Origin: Aselliscus stoliczkanus | Taxonomy: Eukaryota; Chordata; Mammalia; Chiroptera; Hipposideridae | Direction: 5' to 3' | NCBI GenBank assembly: GCA_033961575.1 | Contig: CM066740.1 | Span: 59,155,213 to 59,219,212 of the forward strand | DNA length: 64,000 nt | Shown here: piece by piece, positions 36,078-47,810 of the stretch | How positions within the stretch are numbered: position 1 is the stretch's first letter | Layout: every line of letters starts with the position of its first letter | The notes under the pieces: generated by a model | Told to the model about the DNA's origin: nothing | The model's input: the letters and a program-made list of their open reading frames with translations, nothing else | Database searches by the model: none | Program-made: the position numbers and the translations under genes

Positions 36078-36709
36078 TGATGTAGGATATTTCTTGTGCC
36101 AGGATCGTAGTCTCATGAAGCCGAAGAATGGAGACACAGAGCAGAGAGGTAACGTTTACAGCACAGGACAGTTTATTAGGGTAGAAAGTAACAGCTCTCA
36201 AAAACAGATGGGGTCCCAACTGGGGTGCCCCCTAGTTAGGGCAAAAGCCTTGTTTTTTATACTTTTTATATGTCTGGGGAGGGGGGCCTCTTGGCACTAT
36301 TATCAGATTTACATTGTTGCCTAGCCCAGAGGAGGCATTTTCTTGAAACTGTCTCCTTGTCTCAGAATTGATGTCTCTTTTGATAGGATTATATTATCTG
36401 AAGGCTGGGGCTTTGAAGATATCATTATCTGTTGCTTATTTTATTAGGGAGTTCCTGACTGTCTTATATTATGCTAACTAACCTATCTTAGTCCCCACTT
36501 TGGAGGAGAAACTTAACTTTTGATTTTTTTGTTATAGGCTCTGAAAAATTATTTCCTCCTACCCCTCCCAAGTTTGTGCTTCTGGTGGCATCCTGTGACT
36601 TAAACCTGTCAGTCAGTTATTAAAATTATTTCTCCTGGCTTTTATGTTTTTCACCCTGATTCCCTCTACCGTGACAATTTCACTGACTGCCTATAATTTT
36701 CCTATCTCA
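36078..36709 (-). mobile_element. Solo LTR-Y, copy 1
   Basis: Complement runs from TGAGATAGGAAAATTATAGG to AAATATCCTACATCA. 4-bp duplication ATTA at 36074-36077 and 36710-36713. The poly(A) signal appears as GTTTATTAG near 36170. 632 bp, gamma-type solo LTR. Confidence 0.9.
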
Positions 36710-37424
36710 ATTATTTGTATAAGTCTAGCAAGAGCAGTAATTAACCACACCGGCTCTTTAAAACCTGCTTCATAAGAAATCTTTAGATTGTACTTAAAAG
36801 GCCTCTTGAGGCCACAAAGGCCAAGGCAAGGACTTATCATCATATGTCAACGGCAATGCCTATAGATCTAGGTGAGTTCCTCTCTTCTCAAGGTCTCCAA
36901 AATGCCCTGAGATTCCTGCACCTGCTATGAGGAGGCATTCTTTACTCACTTGGAAAGGCTGCTGGGAATGATTCAAGAAAGGTACCAGGCTGACATTTCC
37001 ATGGGTTTTTGTTTTATTACCTTTCACAAGTCAGTCTTCATTCTTTAAAGCTGTCTGGTCATATCTGAGTCTATGAATGTCTCTCAAATATGACATTCCA
37101 GTCAAAGCCTTGTTAATATAACCAGTTTCCATTTGTGTCCTGTTATAAGGAGAACAGATTCTTATTATTCAACTCATGCAAATAACCAGAGTGCCATAAA
37201 AATATGAGCACTTACTGTGAGTTTCTGAATTCTGTAGGGATCAAGTAGGGAGAAAAAAATAAATGTTTAAACTCTGTATACAAAGGCATAATTTACCAAA
37301 TTGCTCTAAGTCATAACTAACTATAAAGAAAAAAATAATTAAATAACCAGCAATGTTTCAAACAAAAAGTTTGAAACATTTCCATCAGTTCATTCAGTCA
37401 TATGTAATCAAACTTTTTCTTCTT

Positions 37425-37841
37425 TTTAAATTTTTTTTAAGATTCTTTTATTGGGGAATTGGGGGAGGGGAACAGCGTTGGGCAATCGGGGAAGGGGAAC
37501 AGACAAGTTGCTGTCTTTTTGTTCTTCAGTCTAGTTGCGGAGGACGTTGCTTCACTGGCCCATGTTGGTATCGTCATTGCGCTCTTCCCGGATGAGGCAG
37601 ATAGGTTGCCAGCCTCTGTATGATCGCTCACCGCAGCTATTGGCAGCTCACTGTAGCCTATGGCAGCCCATTGCAGCAGGGGCTGCAGCCTACACTGTCA
37701 CCGGGGATTGCACAGCCCAGCTCCAAGTGGAGCTGTTTTTAGCCATAGAAGACAGTGTCACTAGCCCTCATATGTGGGATCTGAACCGGGGCTGCTGGCA
37801 TCCCAAAATCAGCTCTTAATCAATGTGCCACTCGGCCGGCC
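37425..37841 (-). mobile_element. Composite long SINE
   Basis: Complement: tRNA-like head GGCCGGCCGAGTGGCACATT with a CCCCGGTTCAG B box, a middle block of CAGCCC/GGCAGC-rich sequence, then ACTGAAGAACAAAAAGACAG, CCCCAATTCCCCAATAAAAG and an A tail. Duplication CAAACTTTTTCTTCTT at 37409-37424 and 37842-37857. Confidence 0.92.
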
Positions 37842-37857
37842 CAAACTTTTTCTTCTT

Positions 37858-38064
37858 GAATCCAGTTTTTTCATTAGTTCTCTGGACCTTGCCTGAGAAT
37901 TGAAGGTGATAGGGTCAGCAATAATTCCAAGAAGTTTACACGGCTATCCATCAAGCCTCATATGGTTTGCTCTGAAGTGGGTATATTGATCACTTGAAAT
38001 TGTGGAAGGTGTACCCCAAGTGGGAAATATATTTTCCATTATAAGAATTTCTTTGGCACTATCA
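37858..38064 (-). pseudogene. Decayed retroviral integrase fragment
   Basis: On the minus strand one frame reads DSAKEILIMENIFPTWGTPS followed by TISSDQYTHF, the surroundings of the second catalytic Asp of retroviral integrases. No other catalytic residues could be placed. Fits the candidate minus-strand ERV. Confidence 0.6.
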
Positions 38065-38362
38065 GTACATCAGTCTTTCGGCAAGGGAAAGCTTTGATTC
38101 ATCCAGAAAATAAACATATAACAAGAACATATTGATAAACCAAACTAAATGACAATTGAATGAAGCCCAGCTTAAATGGACTATAATGGATGAAGGAGAG
38201 AAAAAACAAACAAAAAAATGGGGTTTGCCCGGGAGCCCTGAAGAAGAAAATGGTGTCTTGGGTTTCCCATAGCCCTGACTATTCATTTCATTATGGCCAT
38301 TGTTTATCCATCTTAGTTTCTATGATTCAGGAGCAGGCTGTTGCATGTTATGAGGATGTCAG

Positions 38363-39615
38363 TGATGTAGGATATTTCTTGTGCCAGGATCATAGTCTTG
38401 TGAAGCCGAAGAATGGAGACACAAACTAGAGAGGTAAAGTTGCAGAAAAGGAGTTTATTAGAAGTAAATATACATTTCAAAGAAACAGAAGTGGGCCCAA
38501 GCAGTAGAGAACGGCTTAAGGGACATTCTTAGAAAAGAAAGTACAGTACAGAGTTTGGAGTGGGCCAAGCAAAGGAAGCTCAAAAGGCTCAAAAAAAGGC
38601 CCTGACTGGCCAGGACTTGGAGTTTTTAATCCCCTTTTCTCTAGAGTGGGCTATTCCTCTCTGGGCGTGGGACCACTTGATTGACACCTATGATTGACAA
38701 CAGCTATTAGAGTGCATGTCTTTAGACTGCTCATGTTCCTTCCCAGGATTCAGCCTGTTATAATGATATTAATGAATTTCTGGGCACATGTATGATATTA
38801 TAATGAAGGTATAATGAGGCCCAAGTGAAATGAAGGTTGTTATGGTCTTTACTGGGCAGGTGTGAGTGACTGGTCTAATCCAGTCAGGTATTTTGTACCC
38901 ATTTGTTTCCCTATAATGGTAGATAATTACAATGACAAAGGCAAGTTTTGGGTAGAGAGGGGAGGTCTTTTTGGGAGGTCACATTCTTTGGGACATGCAG
39001 GAATGCAGAGACCCAATGCCTGCTTCTAACTGCCTGCCTTGTTTTCCCCTTGAGAGATGTGATCCCCACAAAGCCTCTGTGGGAAGTAGAGGGACAGGAG
39101 GTCTTTTAGAAGGGGTCTCAAGATCCTCCTGAAAGACCCTGTTGGCTTCTTTGGTTGCAACTGGCAATCTTGCTGAGGTGCCCTCTGTATCCCCAAGGCC
39201 CCTAAATGAGGAAAAATAGATTTTAATTAATAAATTTCTTAAAGAGCAGAGCTCAAAGCTATTGATGTTGGGTAGCTACTGGTTTGGAAAGAACATTAGG
39301 CTTCAATGTTTACAATCAACAAGTATACTGGCCTGGGAGAATGTTAAAACCTGTTTAGTCTTTGGGATGGGATTATCCAAGAGTTAGGTCTGGAATGGCT
39401 TGGGGAATGTTGGGAAGTCACAGGTTTTAAGTAGTTATCTAAAGCTGGGGTGTGTGACAGATGTTCTATGATTCAGTCTAGGGGCAATCTTTTAGTCTAG
39501 GTCTCAGAAACTGACTAGAAGAGTAGTCAAAGCCAGGGACTAAGAAACTAGGGAAGAGGAGACTTAGAAGTTGTCCATTGTTGGGAGTAGGGAGCTGCTT
39601 GCTTGGCCCATATCA
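38363..39615 (-). mobile_element. Mosaic solo LTR: LTR-X U3 with LTR-Y R/U5
   Basis: 1253 bp with TCAG on both sides (38359-38362, 39616-39619), so it inserted as one unit. Complement: starts TGATATGGGCCAAGCAAGCA and follows LTR-X through U3, then from near the poly(A) signal (GTTTATTAG at about 38452-38460 on the plus strand) switches to LTR-Y, ending AAATATCCTACATCA. The first 80-90 bases on the plus strand match LTR-Y copy 1 closely, whereas LTR-X has unrelated sequence there. Confidence 0.85.
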
Positions 39616-39619
39616 TCAG

Positions 39620-40690
39620 GACAGCCAAAGTCTGGTACGGAGGGGTGATTACTGCAGAAATAGAATGAACTTCATGCACATGAGCCACTGTATGGTACTC
39701 GGGTGCAGTCCTTCCAGTGTGAACCTCAATTCTGTTGACAAACATACCAGGAGATCTTAGATTTTGAGGAATTTCACATAATTTCCAGAACACTTATATG
39801 CAAATACACCATAAAGAAGGCTCACTGTTATTTGACAATGCTTCACATGTAATTTCAACACACCCGAATAAACCCAAATAGTTTAAAATTTCTCATTTAT
39901 AAGAAGAGTAAACAAATCTTTGAAGGGTCCCAGGGGCCCTTCTGGAATTCCCAGGTCAAGACTCATCCTTTTTAGCAGAGAGAGAAAGCCAAACTCTAAT
40001 TTTGCATCACTTTACTTTTGATATTTAAATTCACTTACTTGCTTAAATTTATTCCACTCTTATTCAGTGTGACCATATATAAATTTTTTTCTTTTTTTAA
40101 ATAATTTTTTTCTTGAGGTTCCTTTCTCATAAACTTCTACAACTTTCTGTGTCCCTTTTAATACATGCTCTTGTTCTCACCCATTCAGAAATAATCAGGA
40201 CAAAATTACTTTATTTCCCTTAACAAAAATGTATCTCCATGTCTGATATTTTTTTAAAGCCAAAACATATCCTATTTTTCTTGTATATATAGTTGTTTCC
40301 CCCATTATTTTTAATTTCTGTGACTTTAATTATATACGTTAGAATTCTTAAGCTTCAAAATCTTAATTTCTAGTGAAAAATAAGAAGTAAGCAATTTTGA
40401 ACTGTTTGTTACAACAGTAATCTATAGGTTAATACATTTATGAACACATTTAATAATTTCTAGAAATATATATTTCCTCATAGCATAAAATTTTTTAATG
40501 TGGCATAAGACATTTTTACTAATAGACCCAAATATCTTTAGTTTCTCTATAATAAAAAGCAAAAAGTCAATAATCTATGTTCAGTACTTAATGCTTCATT
40601 ATCTTATTTGGAAATAGTCTGGATAGTCAATGAATGTTATCATTTAGTTTAGCTAGCAAAACTTTAAAATTTTCAGGTACCAAATAAATT
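39620..40690. other. No gene seen; possibly ERV interior
   Basis: A/T-rich sequence with no recognisable frame. Position suggests interior of the candidate minus-strand ERV, but nothing in it shows this. Confidence 0.35.
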
Positions 40691-41470
40691 TAGAAAACTA
40701 TTTTTAAAGGTTTTTATTAAAATATACCTAATATACAATATTATATTAGTTTCAGGTGTACACAATAGTTATTCAACAATTATATACCTAAGCAAGTGAT
40801 CACCATAAGTCCAGCAACCATGTGACACTGCACCATGCTATCACAATATTATTGACTATATTCCCCATGCTGTACATTTCATCCCCATGACTTACTTGTT
40901 TTATACTTGGAAATTTGAACCTATTATTACCCTTCACCTTTCCACCCCTTTTTACATTTTTTAAGTACAGCTGACATTCAATATTATTTTATATTAATTT
41001 CAGGTGTACAGCATAGAGGTTAGACATTTATATGATTTAAGAAGTACAAATTGGTTGTTACAAAGTAGTCATGTGGCTGGCCGAGTGGTGCAGTGGTTAA
41101 GAGCTGGCTTGGGATGCCAGCGGCCCTGGTTCGGGTCCCACATATGAGGGCCAGTGACACTGCCCTCAAAAAAAAAAACCAAAAAAAAACTAGTCATGGA
41201 GTTATAGGGTATAGCATAAAAAACATAGTCAATAATGTTGTAATAACTGTCAGATGGGCACTAGATTTATTGGGGTGATAAAAGGGAGATTGGGGAGCAA
41301 GGTGAAAAAAGTGAAGGCATTAAGAAGTATAAATTGGTAGTTACAAAATAATCATGGGGATGTTAAGTAAAGCACAGGGAATATAGTCAATAATATGGCA
41401 ATAACTTTGTGTACTGCCAGGTAGGTACTAGACTAGTCAGGGGGATCACTTCTTAAATTATATTAAAAAC
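40691..41470. mobile_element. Opposed L1 3'-UTR fragments
   Basis: About 40700-41000 is L1 3' UTR in reverse (ATTAGTTTCAGGTGTACAC), and about 41030-41470 is L1 3' UTR forward (CATAGTCAATAATGTTGTAA), with an internal near-duplicate (ATAGTCAATAATATGGCAAT). A SINE splits the forward part at 41074-41190. Confidence 0.65.
41074..41190 (+). mobile_element. tRNA-derived SINE, short type
   Basis: GGCTGGCCGAGTGGTGCAGT head, CCCTGGTTCGGG B box, ends CACTGCCCTC plus A-rich tail. Duplication TAGTCATG at 41066-41073 and 41191-41198. Confidence 0.93.
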
Positions 41471-42589
41471 CATTTTTAAGTTCACGTACAATATAATGAT
41501 TGCTAAAGAGTTAACCTAAAAGGATGTTTTTATTCTACTTACAGTTATTTAATTTACTTGCTCCTAATAATTAAGTTTAGATTTCTTATGAAAATTTCAT
41601 TATACCAAGTTAATTTTCTTGCTGACAAATTTGGTAACAGAGATAGCATGAACTTATTTGACTAATAAACAGATAGAATTAAGATATTATTTAATGTTGA
41701 TGATTTGAAAGATATGCCTATTTAACCAAACCAAACAATATGAGAGCTGTCTAAGAAAACAATTCTTTCTTTCCAATTTAGAAGTTTTTCCAATTAAAAG
41801 GATCCATCACCTGGTATTGATGGTAGAATCTATAGCAACTCAAACTTTTTATGGCTTAGCCAAGGAAGAAAGAAAATAGAGAAAGCAAAGTCTTTTGTTG
41901 TATGGCGTTAAGGATGGTGTATCTCCAGTCGCCCACAAAAATGTGACTTGCCTCCAGCCACCAACCCCCAATTCCTGGCACCAGTCAAGTGCTACTGGAA
42001 TAGGATTTGTCTAGTACTGACGAGCAATGAAGTTTGAGATGACAAAAGGCCCATTATGGGCTCCCCTGAGAGTTAGCACAGTTGGACAAAGAGGGCCAAT
42101 AAGCCTTTTATGACTTAACCAAGGCTTGGAACCCCAGCCTATTCGATTGGCCATTTGATGCACCCAGTTAGTTCACCTTCCAGATGATGGAGACCAGAGA
42201 AAATATTCTCACTGGTCGTAAGGCTAAACTCTCAGAACATATATAACAAAATGAAAGTGTAGATAATAGACAAAGTAAAAACAGAATTAACAAAACCCAT
42301 GAGTACTCATATCAAATAATCAAGAGTCACTAGCCTGACAAACTATTTTCACAAATATTTTCTCCTGCCAATCTAAATTTAGAAGTAAGAAAAAGATTCT
42401 CACTGCTTTTGCTTCCACTGGATCCTGCAGACAGTGACCTGGGGGTATTCTGACATGGTAAGAATCTTTACCTTTTGCTGCCCTGTGTCAGATGCCCCAG
42501 GATCTCCTTCTCTGGAGCAGCCTCATGTGGAAGGTTGGGGCTCCAGGCAGTGAGTTTATTCTGCTTACAACACTGATTGTGGGGAGGAA
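41471..42589. other. No gene seen; possible ERV leader
   Basis: No gene supported. The block at about 41830-42590 could be the 5' internal part of the candidate minus-strand ERV, because it abuts its presumed 5' LTR. No primer site could be assigned. Confidence 0.3.
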
Positions 42590-43041
42590 CAAACTTTCTT
42601 CTACCCTCAAAGTTTCTTTGGCTGGTATGATGATCACATAAACATTAAGCAGATTAGCAAGAGAAAATAACTAAATTTAATACATACATATGCATGGGAC
42701 CCACACACAGATCAGAGAGTCAGAGACAGAAAGGGAGATTGAGAAATATAAGACATGCTGAGATAGGGATGAGGTAAGGTGACTTGGGGGCTTCAAATGG
42801 TCATTTCAGGACAAAAAGCAAAGCAGATGTTTAGTAAATAGAAGCTTGCCCTGCCCTATATATAGGTTCAAGAGGTTATCTCTGATAATCTCTTATTATG
42901 GGCAATGCCCCTAATTCAAGATCTTCTAGGTAATTGAGAGAGGGGCAGAAGTTTCTCTTGAGCCTATAGCTAAACTTGCTTTTAGCTCAAAACAACCCAT
43001 ACACCACAGAGCCACATCTTTGGGTGACTCATTCTGAACCC
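42590..43041 (-). repeat. LTR-like repeat, right copy
   Basis: About 42750-43041 matches 35085-35375. The complement contains a CTATATATAGGGCAGGGC TATA-like site and the block is longer than the left copy. LTR-Y copy 2 inserted at its right edge. Confidence 0.5.
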
Positions 43042-43045
43042 CCAC

Positions 43046-43685
43046 TGAAGCAGGATTTTTGTTGTGTTTTCCTGTGCACTGGGATCGTGGTCTCACAGCA
43101 CTGAAGAATGGAGACATGGACCAGAGAGGTAAAGTTTGCAGCAAAGAATAGTTTATTAGAGCAGAAAGTAATACCTCTCAAAATGAGAGGGAGTCCTGAC
43201 TGGGGTGCCCATTCTTTAGGTGAGGAACTACTCTTTTTATATATTTTTTTTCCTGCATATCTGGGGAGGAACTTAGCCCAGAGGAAGCTTGAAACTGTCT
43301 AGTTGCCCTAGAGCTTAACTGATGTCTCTGTTCTGGAAGGAGCATGTTATCTCAAGGCTGGGGCTTTGAAGATATCATTGTCTTCTGCTCATTCTATCAG
43401 AGACTTCCTGACTGCCTTATGTTATGTTTACTAACCTCTAATGTTATGTTAATTAACCTATCTTAATCAGCCCCCTCTGTAGGCAAACCCTAACTTCCGA
43501 CTTCCTTTTTATAGGCTTTGAAAAAAACTTTTTCTCCTCCCCCTCCCGAGTTTGTTGTTCTGGTGGGTATCATAACTTAAGCCTATTTGTCAACTATCAA
43601 AATTATTTCTTATAGCTGTTATGGTTTCTGTCCTAATCCCTCTACAGAGGCCATTTCTCTGACTGCCTATACTTTTTCTATCTCA
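43046..43685 (-). mobile_element. Solo LTR-Y, copy 2
   Basis: Complement TGAGATAGAAAAAGTATAGG to AAAAATCCTGCTTCA. Duplication CCAC at 43042-43045 and 43686-43689. 640 bp; more diverged from copies 1 and 3 at its U5 end. Confidence 0.9.
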
Positions 43686-43689
43686 CCAC

Positions 43690-43908
43690 CACCTAGAATC
43701 AAAATTAAACTTTAATTTTTGAGGTGATGGCATCATCTTCCAAAGTGCACAATTTCTTGCTTAAAGTTTATTGATTTGCACATTCCCATTCCATGAGTAA
43801 CCAAAAGACGCAGGTCTACTGGTCATGTGTGCCTGATGAGCGACACTGGGGCAGACATCAGACAGGGTCTCCAGCAGACTGGGACTGTGGGCAGGAGACA
43901 GGCAGGTC
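43690..43908. other. Spacer between inverted LTR-Y copies
   Basis: Unassigned 219-bp spacer forming the loop of the inverted pair. Confidence 0.5.
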
Positions 43909-43912
43909 ATAG

Positions 43913-44546
43913 TGAGATAGGAAAATTATAGGCAGTCAGGGAAATGGCCATGGTAGAGGGAATCAGGGTGGAAACCATAACAGAGCCAAGATAAATAATC
44001 TTAATAGCTAGCTGACTGACAGGTTTAAGTCACAAGATGCCACCAGAAGGACAAACTTGGGAGGGGGAGGAAGAAATAATTTTTCAAAGCCTATGACAAA
44101 GAAGTCAGAAGTTTCACCTCCAGAGTGGGAGATTAAGACAGGTTAGTTAACATAAAACAGTCAGGAACTCCCGAATAGAATGAACAACAGACAATGATAT
44201 CTTCAAAGCCCTAGCCTTGAGATTGCATAATCCTATCAAAACAGAGACATCAATTCTGAGACAAGGAGACAGTTTCAAGAAAACTCCTCCTCTGGGCTAG
44301 GCAACAATATAAATCTGATAATAGTGCCAAGAGGCCTCCCTCCCCAGACATATAAAAGGTAAAAAAACCAAGGCTTTTGCCCTAACTAGTGGGCTACCCA
44401 GTCGGGACCCTCTCTCGTTTTGAGAGCTGTTACTTTCTACACTAATAAACTGTCCTGTTCTGTAAACTTTACTTCTCTGCTCCATGTCTCCATTCTTCGG
44501 CTTCAACGAGACTATAATCCTGGCATGAGAGAAATATCCTACATCA
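43913..44546 (+). mobile_element. Solo LTR-Y, copy 3
   Basis: TGAGATAGGAAAATTATAGG to ATATCCTACATCA. Duplication ATAG at 43909-43912 and 44547-44550. TATA box TATAAAAG at 44351-44358 and AATAAA at 44444-44449 define U3/R. 634 bp, forward orientation, opposite to copies 1 and 2. Confidence 0.93.
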
Positions 44547-44550
44547 ATAG

Positions 44551-44977
44551 GTTCCTGTTGGCATGTGTTTGGGCTGGAGTTTTTTCAAAAAAGCGACCCC
44601 TGTTTCCTTTGCTATTCTTCCTTCAAAGTAAAATGAGAGTTTAGGTAACCTGGTGGGTAAAGAATTAACACTTGAGTTTGGGCATCAGACAGTCTAACCC
44701 CGGATTCCAGATGTTTAAGGGAAACCTGAAAATGACAGCATCCTTGAACCTAGAGACATGGAAACCCCAAGTCTGATGGAAGCTGAACTGGATGCAGCCT
44801 TTTCCCTGGCAGACCTGGGGACTTGAGACTGGGGAGGTCTCAGGTTCCAGATCACTTCCAGGCAACCTGGCTGAGCTCTGCTCCACAGGGGCACAAAATT
44901 TTGAGAGATTTTTGTCTTATCCGACATTGATACCACTGATTCTGCTATTTGAGTCTCTGTTCTTCTTGCCCATGCAG
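44551..44977. other. No gene seen; unassigned sequence
   Basis: No frame with recognisable motifs; frames on both strands overlap and look like chance. Confidence 0.45.
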
Positions 44978-45540
44978 TGAAGCATCAAAGATCAGCAAGC
45001 TGATTAACACGCAAGTGGGATTTATTCATGATACATTCTCAGGGAAGAGAACTGGCCTAGCCAAGGTTCGAGAGAGACCTAAGCTTCTGGTATTAGTGAT
45101 GTGTTCTCAGGGAAGAGAATGGACCTAGGACCTAGCAGAGGTGGGGGAGTGAGGAAAAAGGAAGGAAGAGAGTGAAGGCAAGAGAGCTCAAGGGCCAGAG
45201 AGAGCTTGAGGGCCAGAGTGAGTTTGAGGGCTAGAGAGAGCTGGCAGTAAAAAAGGGGGCAAGCAAGCTCTTGTCTTGAGGACATACAGTTTGCTGGGTC
45301 GGGTGAAGGAGTTACAGATTGATTTGGCAGAAAAAGTGATGCATACTCTTCCACTGGAGGGCATGGCCTACAAGGATGGGTGAAGGTCTGTAGACTCAGA
45401 TCCTTATCTTGCTCCAGACCACCTCTTGTCATCTGTTGTAAAAACTGTAGGCAGTTAATCAAAGCTCTGAGTTTTTCTGTAGGCACTATGGACTTCCTCC
45501 AACCCCTCTTCCTCATACATTTTTTAACTTCTACCTAACA
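44978..45540 (-). mobile_element. Probable solo LTR (LTR-V)
   Basis: Complement starts TGTTAGGTAGAAGTTAAAAA and ends CTGATCTTTGATGCTTCA, with AATAAATCCC about 60 bases before the end: a TG...CA LTR outline. It includes a short tandem array. No matching duplication at its edges, so the call rests on form only. Confidence 0.6.
45180..45243 (+). repeat. Minisatellite inside LTR-V
   Basis: Imperfect repeats of AGAGAGCTTGAGGGCC about 19 bases long, three to four units. The repeats explain the low-complexity LAL-rich frame on the minus strand here. Confidence 0.8.
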
Positions 45541-46201
45541 ATTCCTTAACTAATTTTTAAGGTTTCTAAATCTCAAAGAATACTGCAATAATTTCCATCA
45601 ATCTAGAATCTAATCCTCACAACTTTAAAGGAGGAGACTTTAAAAATGTAAATATATTACATCATAGGAAAGTAAAAATTCAAACAATGTAGAGAGGTAA
45701 CCGAAAAAAAGATTTAAATCAGAGTAGTTGACCTAAAAGAGATGGATATTTATATTCTTGTAAGGCTGAAATAGTTGATTAGTTAAATGGATAAACTTTT
45801 GTTTAACACCTCTTAACCAGCCACTGTGCTACATATACTTAACCATACTCATATATATGGTGAAGCTAAGATGAATAAACATACTCCATGCTCAGGTGGA
45901 GCTACTTATGTGTGGGTGGTGGGGAAAAGTGATAGGCAAGTATATGATGGCAGTGCATTGAGATGAGTTGTGTGACAGAGGGAGGAGCAGGATGGAAAGT
46001 GACTGGGAAACAGGAAGGGTAGGTCAGGCAAAGACTTCCAGAGGAGGTAACGTGAACCAAATCTGAAGGTCATTTCTAGGTAGCTAATTCTTTTATTACT
46101 GTGAATAGGATATTTTTATTTGTCATATTTTCTAAGATGTTATATGAAGTATTGATTGTTAATGTATTTATCTTTTCCATATGATAAAATATTGTCAATG
46201 T
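45541..46201. other. No gene seen; likely ancient repeat
   Basis: Wording such as GGCAAAGACTTCCAGAGGAGG suggests an ancient mammalian dispersed repeat, but it is not nameable from sequence alone. Confidence 0.3.
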
Positions 46202-46219
46202 AAGAAATGTCCAAACCTG

Positions 46220-46691
46220 GGGCTGGCCAAGTGGTGCGTTGGTTAACAGCTGGCTTGCGACTCCAGTGGCCCCAGTTCGGATCCCACATGTGAGGGCCAG
46301 TGATACTGCCCTCTACAGCTAAGATGGTGAACAACAGCTCAACCTGGAGCTGGGCTGCTGTGAGGCCCTGGGATGGCACAGCCGCAGCCCCTGCTGCAGT
46401 GGGCTGCCATAGGCTACAGTGAGTGCCTGGCAGCCAGCATGAGCGGCTGGCAGCCAGTGTGAGCTGCCAAGAACGGCTGTGAACGGCTGTCCAGAGGCTG
46501 TGAATGGCTATCCAGAGGCCGGCAACTGATCTGCCTCACCTGAGAAGAGCGCAATTATGATACCAACATGAGCCAGTAAAGCAATGTCCTCCACAACTAG
46601 ACTGAAGAACAAAAGGACAGCAACTTGTCTGTTCCCCTTCCCCAGTGCCCCAACCCCAATTCCCCAATAAAATCTTTAAAAAAAAAAAAAA
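46220..46691 (+). mobile_element. Composite long SINE
   Basis: Head GGCTGGCCAAGTGGTGCGTT, B box CCCCAGTTCGGATCC, CACTGCCCTCTACAGC-type junction into the middle block, a run of imperfect GGCTGTGAACGGCTGTCC-like repeats, then CCCCAATAAAATC and A tail. Duplication AAGAAATGTCCAAACCTG at 46202-46219 and 46692-46709. Confidence 0.94.
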
Positions 46692-46709
46692 AAGAAATGT
46701 CCAAACCTG

Positions 46710-47460
46710 TAGAGAAATTTTATAAGAGTTTGTTTGAGCCAAACTGATGACATATGCAGAGGAGCAAGATCTCACATGCTCCAGAGAACAACAATTTTGC
46801 ATTTTATTTTATGCATTTGAAATTAAGGCAGGAACATAAGGAAGAGTACATGGAAGTGGAAGAAAGAAAAGTGGGGGTTGGATTACAGGATAGTTAAGAT
46901 TATGTGCATGATCGCATGCTTTAGAAAGAGGGGTCTGAATAGAGGCATTTCAAAGGTGTGTTAACCTAGATATACAGAAACAATTTATAGGACTTGCCTA
47001 AGGCAAAGATAAAAATCTTACTAAAAAGTTATATGCCTGGGGCATGACTATCCACCATGACCTGTCCAGCTAGGAATTTATAGTCTATTATAGCATCACT
47101 TCTTTGTCCACAATACTATTATGGTTCTGTTTTTTTCTTTCTTTTTTTTTTTTTTGAGGGCAGTGTCACTGGCCCTCATATGTGGACCCGAACCGGGGCT
47201 GCTGGCTTCCCAAGCCAGCACTTAACCACTGCGCCACTCGGCCGGCCCGGGTTCTGTTTTTTCAATTGATTATTATGAGTAGTCTTGTTACCATAGGCAG
47301 AAAGACTAAGGCTGTGGGGAGAGGGGGGCAAAAAAGGAAAACAGATGTGAAGGGAGACACAGGAAGGAGATGAGATCATTCTTAAGAAAAGGTACAGCTA
47401 ATTGTAATGGATTATAACACTATTAGCATTTTGAGCAGGGAAAAATATCCATCTCCTGTG
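46710..47460 (-). mobile_element. Possible old ERV LTR
   Basis: GTAGAGAAATTTTATAAGAG and CAAACTGATGACATATGCAG recall old mammalian ERV LTRs in reverse orientation. No ends or duplication visible; split by a SINE at 47137-47249. Confidence 0.3.
47137..47249 (-). mobile_element. tRNA-derived SINE, short type
   Basis: Complement GGGCCGGCCGAGTGGCGCAG ... CCCCGGTTCGGGTCC ... CACTGCCCTC plus A tail. Duplication GGTTCTGTTTTTT at 47123-47135 and 47250-47262. Confidence 0.92.
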
Positions 47461-47810
47461 TCACCATGGTGGTCCTGACAAAGACTAAGTCAAACAAGAA
47501 AATCCCACCTCCCAACCATAAGGAGTAGTCATCCAGGACAGCAAGGACCCACCTTGGAGACACCTACAACACCACCCCTAAAACTTGAATTTTTCATACC
47601 CTCATTCTAATAAAATTTTAAGCTTCTTTGTTCTTCGGCACAATTGCCCTCCACCTGGCCTGCCCACACTGGTTACTTGGGAGTGTACTCTTTTTCTTTA
47701 TTTTAATAAATTCACTGCTTGCTTGGCTTTGTCTTGCTTATTCAGTATGTCCTGGAATTCCTTCCTGCAATGATACAAGAAACCCTTTCTCTGATAACAG
47801 TCTAAGGAGA
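47461..47810 (+). mobile_element. Possible class I LTR fragment (R/U5)
   Basis: CCTCATTCTAATAAAATTTT and TTTTAATAAATTCACTGCTT look like R/U5 with a poly(A) signal, ending near CTCTGATAACA. The upstream U3 is not clear. Confidence 0.45.

Larger units (their letters stand above)
35085..43041 (-). mobile_element. Candidate old minus-strand ERV
   Basis: Two stretches of the same repeat face the same way at 35085-35375 and about 42750-43041 (shared GGTCATTTCAG, CCTAATTCAAG, TCTTCTAGGTA). A decayed integrase piece on the minus strand lies between them near 37858-38064. I infer a much-rearranged provirus whose 5' LTR is the right copy and 3' LTR the left. Later LTRs, SINEs and L1 tails fill much of it, and no gag or envelope could be assigned. 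The two copies may instead be independent. Confidence 0.35.

Noticed and set aside
45079..45516. 145-codon minus-strand frame with a repeated LAL motif
   Set aside because: Produced by a minisatellite inside a probable LTR; no family match.
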